Part shown: positions 1-5,705 of the stretch, one piece after another | Layout: the number at the start of each line of letters is the position of its first letter | How positions within the stretch are numbered: position 1 is the first letter of the stretch | NCBI GenBank assembly: GCA_000715855.1 | Contig: KL571216.1 | Span: 1,514-7,236 of the forward strand | DNA length: 5,723 nucleotides | DNA from: Actinoplanes liguriensis | GTDB lineage: Bacteria; Actinomycetota; Actinomycetes; Mycobacteriales; Micromonosporaceae | Direction of reading: 5' to 3' | Translations under genes and position numbers: made by a program | The notes under the pieces: model-generated | What the model was told of the DNA's origin: nothing | What the model saw: only the letters and a program-made list of their open reading frames with translations | Database searches by the model: none

Positions 1-763
1 CCCGGGACAGCGAGAACACCCCGTTGATCCGGTTCTCCCGCAGCGCCGCCGGGTCCCCGGACAGCTTGATGCCGAAGGTGGGCCAGCGCGGCTCGGTGTC
101 GAAGCGGTCGAACACCCCGATCGGGAAGTTCGACAGCATCCCGCCGTCGACCAGCCACGCCTGCCCGCCGGTGATCTGGTCGGGGCAGCGGGCCGGGCGG
201 AAGAAGTACGGGATGGCCGACGACGCCCGCACCGCGTCGGCCACCGAGGCCTCGTGCGGATCGACGCCGAACCGGGCCCGGTACTCCCACGGCAGGCTGA
301 CCAACCGGCCCTGGGACAGGTCCGAGACCATCGCGACGAACCGGAAGCGGCGGTCCGGGTCGTCCTGCAGCTCCGGCGCCGCCCCCTCGTCGTTCAGGGG
401 CAGGTCCGCGAAGGTGCTCACGTCCGCCTCCTGGAGACACTCGGCGACCCAGGATCGCAGACGGTCGCCCTTGCACCAGCCCTTGTACGCCACCACCGAG
501 ACGAACACGCCCATCGGCCCGAACCGGGCGAGCGGCGGTGGATCGCGGAACTGGCGCAGGCTCACCGACTGCATCATCTCCCGCAGCCGGTCACCCCGGA
601 TCCCGGCCGCCACCAGGCTTCCTACCAGGGATCCCGCGGACGTGCCGGCGACGCGGCGGAACCGGTAGCCCCGCTCCTCCAGCATCGACACGGCGCCGGC
701 CAGCGCGATCCCCTTGACTCCGCCGCCCTCCAGGACGAGGTCGGCACTGCGCTCGTTACACAT
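1..763 (-). CDS. Patatin-like phospholipase (partial, C-terminus beyond window edge)
   Basis: A predicted lipid acyl hydrolase using the patatin Ser-Asp dyad. The frame reads from an ATG at 763 leftward without a stop, giving 254 codons. Three diagnostic elements are in the right order: the glycine-rich oxyanion loop GGGVKG (residues 13-18), the nucleophile elbow GTSAG with Ser42, and the DGG motif with catalytic Asp206. The N-terminus goes straight into the first strand (ADLVLEGGG), with no signal peptide or membrane segment, so a cytosolic or peripheral membrane protein is likely. An AGGAG at 769-773, five bases before the ATG, supports the start. Related bacterial patatins are usually about 300 residues or more, so a C-terminal part is missing off the left edge. 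It is divergent from the metalloprotease gene across 158 bp. The family is clear; the substrate (phospholipid, lysophospholipid or other acyl ester) cannot be read from the sequence. Confidence 0.93.
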   Translation of the reverse strand, partial: MCNERSADLVLEGGGVKGIALAGAVSMLEERGYRFRRVAGTSAGSLVGSLVAAGIRGDRLREMMQSVSLRQFRDPPPLARFGPMGVFVSVVAYKGWCKGDRLRSWVAECLQEADVSTFADLPLNDEGAAPELQDDPDRRFRFVAMVSDLSQGRLVSLPWEYRARFGVDPHEASVADAVRASSAIPYFFRPARCPDQITGGQAWLVDGGMLSNFPIGVFDRFDTEPRWPTFGIKLSGDPAALRENRINGVFSLSR

Positions 764-768
764 GGTCG

Positions 769-773
769 CTCCT
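769..773 (-). promoter_or_regulatory. Ribosome binding site of the patatin gene
   Basis: The minus strand reads AGGAG here, five bases before the ATG at 763-761. This is a strong Shine-Dalgarno match at good spacing and fixes the patatin start. Confidence 0.75.
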
Positions 774-785
774 GTTCTCTGCCGG

Positions 786-799
786 CCCGCGGTCGCGGG
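786..799. repeat. Short GC-rich dyad (CCCGCG-GT-CGCGGG)
   Basis: Perfect 6-bp inverted arms are separated by 2 bp. A two-base loop is too tight for a good hairpin, so if functional this is more likely an operator half-site pair read as duplex DNA. It lies 23-36 bp upstream of the patatin ATG, between its ribosome binding site and any upstream promoter. In DNA this GC-rich such palindromes arise by chance, so function is only a possibility. Confidence 0.3.
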
Positions 800-887
800 T
801 CACGGGATCCAGAGCGAGCGGGGCCTGTCCGAAATACACCGATCCTCGACGTATCTTCGCTGCTCCCCGAAGTCTCCTGGGCCTGTA

Positions 888-906
888 CGGCGCCACACCG
901 GCGCCG
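888..906 (+). repeat. Small hairpin just before the metalloprotease ribosome binding site
   Basis: CGGCGCC (888-894) and GGCGCCG (900-906) form a perfect 7-bp, all-GC stem around the loop ACACC. The stem ends four bases before the AGGAG at 911-915. In mRNA it would stand directly against the ribosome binding site without covering it. It could shield the leader from nucleases or tune translation. It has no U-tract, so it is not a standard intrinsic terminator. Confidence 0.4.
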
Positions 907-910
907 AGCG

Positions 911-915
911 AGGAG
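911..915 (+). promoter_or_regulatory. Ribosome binding site of the metalloprotease gene
   Basis: AGGAG lies six bases before the ATG at 922. It decides the start: the frame stays open upstream but shows no alternative start with a comparable site, and the upstream translation does not look like a signal peptide. Confidence 0.75.
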
Positions 916-921
916 CAAGAA

Positions 922-2871
922 ATGATCATCGAGGAGATCACCCGAGCGGCCACCCGGGCGCAGTACAGCGGTGTTTATCTGGCCACCGGCGGAGGGGTGG
1001 CCGAGGAGCTGCGCGTCGACGTGGACGGGGCGTACCCGACCATGACGGTGAGCGGCAGCGGCCGGTCCACCTGGCTGGCCCGCGTCGAGTGGGACCGCGA
1101 GCGCCGGGGCTGGGCCGGAACGATCGACTACCGCGACGGGGCCGAGCCGCACACCGAGGTGCTGGTCCGGCTGACCGGCGCGGGCACCGCCGAGGTCGTC
1201 CGGTCCGGCGGTGACGGGCCGGACTCGACCCGGCGCTACGAGTTCGCCCGGGCGGCGTTCCGCACGGTCGGCATCGAGTTCGACGCCGTCGAGGGCGCCG
1301 TCCCGGTGACCGATCTGGATCTCGGGGCGCATCCCAACCACCCGGCGGGGCTGCCCGCCCGGCGGATGACGATCGAGGACGCGTACGGCGGGCAGGGCAT
1401 CATGATGTCGCGGACCCGGGGCGGCGACGTGCTCCCGGTCTCCGACGCCGGCCGCAACGCGAGCTGGTCGGACATCGAGCTGCACGACGCGATGACGGCG
1501 CACTGGTCGAAGTGGGCCGACACGCCGCAGTGGCAGGTGTGGACGCTGTTCGCCGGGCGCCACGACGAGGGCCCGGACCTGGGCGGCATCATGTTCGACC
1601 AGATGGGCGCGGCCCAGCGGCAGGGCTGCGCGGTCTTCACCGACTCGTTCATCTCGGAACCGCCCGACGGCGATCCGGCGCCGGACGCGGCCCTACGCCG
1701 GATGCGGTTCTGGACCGCCGTCCACGAGATCGGGCACTGCTTCAACCTGGCGCACTCGTGGGAGAAGTCAGAGGGGAACGGCTGGGTGCCGCTGGCCGAC
1801 GAGCCCGAGGCGCGCAGCTTCATGAACTATCCCTACGACGTCCACGGCGGCGAGGAGGCCTTCTTCGCCGACTTCGAGTACCGGTTCAGCGAGGACGAGC
1901 TGCTGTTCCTGCGGCACGCCCCGGAGCACCTGGTACGGATGGGCGACGCCCCCTGGTTCGACGACCACGGCTTCGAGCGCGCCGGCCGGGCCGCCGCGGG
2001 CACGCTCGCGCTCACGCTGCGGGTGAACCGGGCGCGGCCGAGCTTCGCGGCGCTGGAGCCGGTGGTCGCCGAGGTCAAGCTCACCAACACCGGGCCGGTG
2101 CCGCAGTCGATCGACCGTCACATGCTGGCCGGCTCGGGCCTGACCATCGTGATCAAGGGGGACGGCCGGGCGGCCCGGGTGTGGGCGCCGTTCGCGCGGC
2201 ACTGCCACCGTCCGGAGGCCCTGGTCCTGCCGCCGGGCGAGTCGCTCTACGCCCCGGTGTTCCTGTGGGCCGGCCGCAACGGCTTCGACCTGGCCGAGCC
2301 CGGCAAGTACGCGGTCTACGCGGCGCTGTCCACACCGGCCGGCGACGTGTTCTCCGCGCCGCTGCGGCTGGAGGTCGAGCCACCGCGCACCGCGGAGATC
2401 GACCGGCTCGCCCCGGCCGTGCTGACCGAGGAGGTCGGGCGGGTCCTCGCGTTCGGCGGCAGCCGGGGCGGCTCGGCCGAGCTGGACCGGGCCAACGCGG
2501 TCCTCGCCGAGGTGGTGGCGCGGGTGCCCGCCACGCCGATCGGCCGGCACGCGGCCGCCGCGCTGGGCAGCATGGCCGCGACCCCGGGACGGGTGCCCGC
2601 CGGTGACCGCTTCGAGCTGGCCGAACCCGATCCGGCCGCGGCGCGGGCGCTGCTCGCCACGGCGTACGCGGATCTGCCGAAGGCCGCCGACACCCTGGGC
2701 CACATCCGGCTGACCCGTCAGGCCGTGGTCAACGCCGAGGCCCTGGCCGCTACGGGCGCGCGGGACGAGGGCGCGCGCCTCGCCGGCGCGGTCGCCGGGA
2801 CCCTGCGCTCCCGCGGGGTGCGTCGCACGGTGGTCGCCGCCGTCGAGGCCGTCGCCGAGAGCCTCTCCTAG
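922..2871 (+). CDS. Metzincin-type zinc metalloprotease-like protein, uncharacterised
   Basis: Predicted zinc metalloprotease of 649 residues. The metzincin signature is HEIGHCFNLAH: zinc ligands His268, His272 and His278, and general base Glu269. Serine follows the third His, as in matrixins. A Met-turn (SFMNYPY, Met301, Tyr303) follows at the expected distance. Asn275 replaces the near-invariant metzincin glycine. Domains in order, partly by impression: a beta-rich N-terminal region (about 1-110), the catalytic domain beginning near FRTVGIEFD (about 113-340), an Ig-like beta domain (about 355-485), and an Ala-rich helical tail (about 490-649). There is no signal peptide, lipobox or membrane segment, so it looks cytosolic unless exported by an unusual route. 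It has three cysteines (236, 273, 428) and no visible inhibitory prodomain. It is divergent from the patatin gene, and its stop overlaps that of the convergent kinase gene. The metzincin assignment is firm; substrate and role are unknown. Confidence 0.85.
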   Translation: MIIEEITRAATRAQYSGVYLATGGGVAEELRVDVDGAYPTMTVSGSGRSTWLARVEWDRERRGWAGTIDYRDGAEPHTEVLVRLTGAGTAEVVRSGGDGPDSTRRYEFARAAFRTVGIEFDAVEGAVPVTDLDLGAHPNHPAGLPARRMTIEDAYGGQGIMMSRTRGGDVLPVSDAGRNASWSDIELHDAMTAHWSKWADTPQWQVWTLFAGRHDEGPDLGGIMFDQMGAAQRQGCAVFTDSFISEPPDGDPAPDAALRRMRFWTAVHEIGHCFNLAHSWEKSEGNGWVPLADEPEARSFMNYPYDVHGGEEAFFADFEYRFSEDELLFLRHAPEHLVRMGDAPWFDDHGFERAGRAAAGTLALTLRVNRARPSFAALEPVVAEVKLTNTGPVPQSIDRHMLAGSGLTIVIKGDGRAARVWAPFARHCHRPEALVLPPGESLYAPVFLWAGRNGFDLAEPGKYAVYAALSTPAGDVFSAPLRLEVEPPRTAEIDRLAPAVLTEEVGRVLAFGGSRGGSAELDRANAVLAEVVARVPATPIGRHAAAALGSMAATPGRVPAGDRFELAEPDPAAARALLATAYADLPKAADTLGHIRLTRQAVVNAEALAATGARDEGARLAGAVAGTLRSRGVRRTVVAAVEAVAESLS

Positions 2872-4625
2872 GGGAGGTCGATCGTGAAGGTGCTGCCCTC
2901 ACCCGGTGTGCTGGCCGCGGTGAGGGCGCCACCGTGCGCCTCGGTCAGCTTGCGGGCGATGGCCAGGCCGAGCCCGCTGCCACCGGTGGCGCGGCTGCGG
3001 GAACCGTCGGCCCGCCAGAAACGGTCGAAGATGCGGGGCAGGTCCTCCGGTGCGATGCCGACGCCGGTATCGCGAACGCGAATCCGGTTTGCCGAAGCCG
3101 AGACCGTGACCGACCCGCCGGCCGGGGTGTAGCGGATCCCGTTCGCGACCAGGTTGCCCACCACCTGCCGCAACCGGACCGGGTCCACGGTGGCGACCGG
3201 ATCCCCGTCGATCTCGATGGTCAGATCGACGCCGGCGGCCTGCGCCGGCGCACGATGGCTCTCCGCGACCTGGGTCAGGACATCGCGGAGGTACGCCGGT
3301 TCGGCGTGCACCCGCAGCGTCCCCGCGTCGGCCGCGGCGAGGTCGGTCAGGTCGTCGATGATGTGCTGCAGCAGCACCGCCTCGTCGTGCAGCAGGTCGA
3401 GCAGCTGGGCGTCGGTCGGCGCGAGATCGTCCTGGGCGGCCTCCAGCCAGCTGCGGATGTTGGTGAGCGGCGTGCGCAGCTCGTGGGCCACGTCGCTGAC
3501 CATCGCCCGGCGCTGCGCCTCGGCCCGGTCGCGGCGCCGGGTGGAGTCGTTGAGCGCGCGGGCCAGCCGCCCGATCTCGTCCTGGGTGGAGACCGGCACC
3601 GGCCGGTGGCCGTCCGCGGCGTCGGTCAGCGCGCGCAGCGGGCGCACCAGCCGGTACCCGACCAGCACCGTGACCAGGATCGTCGCGAGCAGCACGCCAC
3701 CGGTCACGGTCACCATCCGCACGGTGTTCGAGCGGGAGAGGGTGAACCGGGTCTGGTCGGCGCCGGAGCGCGGATCGGTGACGAACAGCAGCGCGGGCGG
3801 GGCGACGTAGGGCTGCAGCATGACCCGGCGTGACTTCTCGATGCAGCCGTTGATCCGGGCGGTCGTGACCGGCGCGACCGGCTGGATCCCGGTCGTGCTC
3901 TGAGCGTTCGCGTAGTAGGCGGAGAAGTTCGGCCACACGCCGAGCCGGTACTTCTCCGGCAGCCCGGCGCACGCGGTCGCGAGCCGGCCCAGTCGCGCCA
4001 GCGACTTGGCCTCCGCGTCGGTCACCGCGTAGTCGAGTTTCGACGCGCAGGCCGCGGCGTTGTTCTGCGCGTCGAAGCCGGACACGACAACCGACGGCCG
4101 GCCGTTCGGCAGGGTCACCGTCCGGCCCTCGCCGCCGACCTTGTGCACGCAGGCCAGGGTGTCGGCGGCGAACTTCTGCAGCGCGGCGCGCTGCGACGCC
4201 GGGACCCGGAACGGACCGGCCGCGCGGGCGTCGATGCGCTCGGCGCCGCCGGTCAGCGCGGTGTCCACGTTGAGCGGGTCGACCGTGGCGGACGGCCGCG
4301 CGGTGGCCAGGGACGGCCCGGGGCCGGAGTCGGCGAGCACCGCCCGGTCCACGGTCGTCAGCGTGATCCGCCGGTTCAGCTTCGCGGCGCGGGCCTGGAT
4401 CAGCGCCGGGGCGCCGGACCAGTCGCTGTGCGTGGCCGCGTAGCCGAGCAGCATGTCGTAGACGCCCTTGTCGTCGGTGAGCGACTGCCCCTGCTCCTGC
4501 GAGATCGCCCGGGTGGCGGTGCTGACGGCCAGCCATGCGGTGGCGGCGATCGCCGCGACAGCGATCAGCACCGAGGTGACCAGCAGGCGGGTGACCAGGC
4601 TGTGCCGCAGCGGGACGCGGCTCAT
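2868..4625 (-). CDS. Membrane sensor histidine kinase of a two-component system
   Basis: A 585-residue kinase that should autophosphorylate on histidine and pass the phosphate to the regulator encoded just upstream. Order: short cytosolic N-tail, first membrane helix (about 14-34), a large extracytoplasmic sensor (about 35-302), second membrane helix (about 304-324), HAMP linker (to about 372), then a HisKA H-box VAHELRTPL with phospho-acceptor His381. The ATPase domain has an N-box (Asn491, Asn495), a G1 box DTGVGI (Asp519), an F-box FDRFWR, and a G2 box GSGLGLA (Gly551, Gly553). All catalytic elements are intact. The protein's only four cysteines (159, 193, 219, 261) all lie in the sensor, suggesting two disulfides outside the cell. 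The ATG at 4625 overlaps the regulator's TGA as ATGA and precedes the first membrane helix correctly; the frame stays open further upstream, but that part is a shadow of the regulator gene. The stimulus is unknown; cell-envelope stress or an antimicrobial is plausible from the adjacent efflux adaptor. Confidence 0.94.
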   Translation of the reverse strand: MSRVPLRHSLVTRLLVTSVLIAVAAIAATAWLAVSTATRAISQEQGQSLTDDKGVYDMLLGYAATHSDWSGAPALIQARAAKLNRRITLTTVDRAVLADSGPGPSLATARPSATVDPLNVDTALTGGAERIDARAAGPFRVPASQRAALQKFAADTLACVHKVGGEGRTVTLPNGRPSVVVSGFDAQNNAAACASKLDYAVTDAEAKSLARLGRLATACAGLPEKYRLGVWPNFSAYYANAQSTTGIQPVAPVTTARINGCIEKSRRVMLQPYVAPPALLFVTDPRSGADQTRFTLSRSNTVRMVTVTGGVLLATILVTVLVGYRLVRPLRALTDAADGHRPVPVSTQDEIGRLARALNDSTRRRDRAEAQRRAMVSDVAHELRTPLTNIRSWLEAAQDDLAPTDAQLLDLLHDEAVLLQHIIDDLTDLAAADAGTLRVHAEPAYLRDVLTQVAESHRAPAQAAGVDLTIEIDGDPVATVDPVRLRQVVGNLVANGIRYTPAGGSVTVSASANRIRVRDTGVGIAPEDLPRIFDRFWRADGSRSRATGGSGLGLAIARKLTEAHGGALTAASTPGEGSTFTIDLP

Positions 4626-5311
4626 CCCGGCCCCGCGGCGATCTTGTAGCCGACGCCGTAGACGGTGATCAACTGGGCCGGGCGCTGCGGGTCCACCTCG
4701 ACCTTGCGGCGCAGGTTCATCACGTGCACGTCGATGGTCCGCTCGGTGGAGCTGCGGTCGATCCCGCGGGTGTGGTGCAGCAGCTGCGCGCGGGTGAAGA
4801 CCCGGTCGGGCTGCTCCGACATCGCGGCCAGGATCGCGAACTCGCCGCGGGTGCACTCGACCTCGACGCCGTCGACGGTGACGTGCCGGCCGGCGAGGTC
4901 GACGCCGATGCGGCCGATCCGGCGTACGTCCGGCCGGCTCTCCCCGCGTGGCGCCCGGCGCAGCAGCGTGCGCACCCGGGCCATCAGCTCCCGCGGGCTG
5001 TACGGCTTGGTCAGGTAGTCGTCGGCGCCCAGCTCCAGCCCGAGCAGCAGGTTCTCCTCGCCGGTCCGCGCGGTCAGCATCAGCACCAGCAGGTCCGACT
5101 CCTGGCGCAGCGTGCGGCACACCTGCAGCCCGTCCAGGCCGGGCATCATCACGTCCAGCACCAGCAGGTCCGGCCGACGGCGTCGCGCCTCGTCGAGCGC
5201 CGCATGCCCGTCGTGCACGACGAGCGCCTCGTGACCCTCGGCGGTCAGATAGCGCCGCACCACCTCGGCCTGCCGGGGGTCGTCGTCGGCGACCAGCACC
5301 TTCGCACACAT
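4622..5311 (-). CDS. OmpR/PhoB-family response regulator
   Basis: A 229-residue DNA-binding response regulator, normal length for the family. The N-terminal receiver (about 1-118) has the acidic pocket Asp9-Asp11, phospho-acceptor Asp53 in LVLDVMMPG, Thr80 and Lys102 in the KPY motif, so it should be phosphorylated normally. The C-terminal winged helix (about 130-225) has the recognition helix near 190-205 (RTIDVHVMNLRRKVE) and a wing reading TVYGVGYK. The wing carries Tyr218 where many relatives have Arg; some family members carry an aromatic residue there. It is the first gene of a two-gene operon, its TGA overlapping the kinase ATG by ATGA, which favours translational coupling and equal production. 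No Shine-Dalgarno precedes the ATG at 5311; a -10 box sits seven bases upstream, so a leaderless mRNA is likely. Expected targets are its own promoter and the divergent efflux adaptor. Confidence 0.95.
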   Translation of the reverse strand: MCAKVLVADDDPRQAEVVRRYLTAEGHEALVVHDGHAALDEARRRRPDLLVLDVMMPGLDGLQVCRTLRQESDLLVLMLTARTGEENLLLGLELGADDYLTKPYSPRELMARVRTLLRRAPRGESRPDVRRIGRIGVDLAGRHVTVDGVEVECTRGEFAILAAMSEQPDRVFTRAQLLHHTRGIDRSSTERTIDVHVMNLRRKVEVDPQRPAQLITVYGVGYKIAAGPG

Positions 5312-5402
5312 GGCGGCGATGATAGGCGGGTCCCGCGCGGGCGCGGCGAACCTGCTCGCATACCTGACAGCTTTCTAACGATCTCCGGCCACGCTCGTCG
5401 CC
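5312..5402. promoter_or_regulatory. Divergent regulator / efflux-adaptor control region
   Basis: This 91-bp gap separates the regulator-kinase operon from the rightward adaptor gene. Its middle (about 5360-5383) is clearly less GC-rich than its surroundings. CTGAC at 5364-5368 and CTAAC at 5375-5379 are exactly 11 bp apart, the spacing at which PhoB/OmpR-type regulators bind tandem half-sites. A 10-bp palindrome CCCGCGCGGG lies at 5332-5341, just upstream of the -10 box. No clear promoter or Shine-Dalgarno is visible for the adaptor. The control function is inferred from gene orientation; the half-sites are a weak match. Confidence 0.45.
5319..5324 (-). promoter_or_regulatory. Predicted -10 box for a leaderless regulator-kinase transcript
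   Basis: The minus strand reads TATCAT (five of six matches to TATAAT, and it fits TANNNT), then seven bases, then the ATG at 5311. With normal -10 to +1 spacing, transcription would start at the ATG or one base before it. This geometry is well known for leaderless genes in actinobacteria and fits the lack of a ribosome binding site. No recognisable -35 hexamer lies 16-19 bp upstream, so activation by a regulator is possible. Confidence 0.55.
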
Positions 5403-5705
5403 ATGCACTCGAAGGCGGACGCCCCCACCGAAGTCATCTCCCTGGCGCCGGAGCCACCACCTCGGCGGCGCGGGCGGATGAAATGGCTGGCCGGCGCCCT
5501 GATCCTGATCGTCGCAGCCGGCGGCGCGGCGGTCGCGGTGACCCGGCACCACGCCTCGGCACAGCCGGTCGCGCAGGAGAGCGCGCAGGTCGAGACGGCG
5601 ACGCTGGAACGCCGGGACCTGTCGACCACGCGCAAGCTGGACGGCAGCGTCGGATTCGGGACGCCGCGCCCGCTCGACGGGCACACCGCCCGGACCGTGA
5701 CGTGG
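5403..5705 (+). CDS. HlyD-like / peptidoglycan-binding efflux adaptor protein (partial, cut at contig end)
   Basis: The first 101 genuine residues of a probable periplasmic-adaptor-type protein that would link an inner-membrane transporter to the cell wall side. It has a cytosolic N-tail rich in Pro and Arg (PEPPPRRRGR, about 16-25), a single membrane anchor (about 28-46), then an extracytoplasmic stretch. The stretch ERRDLSTTRKLDGSVGFGTPRPL...TVTWL resembles the start of actinobacterial adaptor proteins that carry a peptidoglycan-binding domain and sit before ABC transporter genes. The domains that would prove this lie beyond the contig end. No good ribosome binding site precedes ATG 5403. 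ATG 5478 (Met26), directly before the anchor, is an alternative start, but the intervening codons have coding-like G/C third positions. From 5706 on, the frame (LSLIHI) is adapter, not protein. Divergence from the two-component system suggests it is that system's target. Confidence 0.7.

Larger units (their letters stand above)
764..921. promoter_or_regulatory. Divergent patatin / metalloprotease control region
   Basis: This 158-bp gap separates two divergently transcribed genes, so it must hold the rightward promoter and probably the leftward one. The only TANNNT-type -10 candidate I see for the rightward gene is TATCTT at 852-857, with no convincing -35 hexamer at the usual spacing. No good -10 box is visible for the leftward gene. 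The region also contains a GC dyad (786-799) and a hairpin (888-906), listed separately. The promoter role follows from gene orientation; the exact elements are uncertain. Confidence 0.5.

Noticed and set aside
24..668. Plus-strand frame of 214 codons at the left end
   Set aside because: It is antisense to the patatin gene, which carries all three catalytic motifs in the opposite strand frame.
888..906. Intrinsic terminator upstream of the metalloprotease
   Set aside because: The stem-loop has no following T-tract and sits right before a ribosome binding site, so termination is unlikely.
622..1563. Minus-strand 313-codon frame across the divergent intergenic region
   Set aside because: It runs antisense to the metalloprotease start and overlaps the patatin start in another frame. 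It has no recognisable motif, and good ribosome binding sites support the two flanking genes instead.
1512..2606. Plus-strand 364-codon frame within the metalloprotease gene
   Set aside because: It is a frame-shifted shadow of the metalloprotease, composed mostly of Arg, Gly, Ala and Pro with no motif. The true frame carries the zinc site and Met-turn.
2934..3833. Long plus-strand frame of 299 codons antisense to the kinase
   Set aside because: It overlaps the conserved HisKA and ATPase coding sequence. Its translation is low-complexity Arg/Gly/Val-rich, as expected from shadow frames in GC-rich DNA.
5332..5341. Palindrome CCCGCGCGGG as a strong operator
   Set aside because: It is short, made only of G and C, and expected by chance in this composition. 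It is noted in the control region but not claimed as a site.
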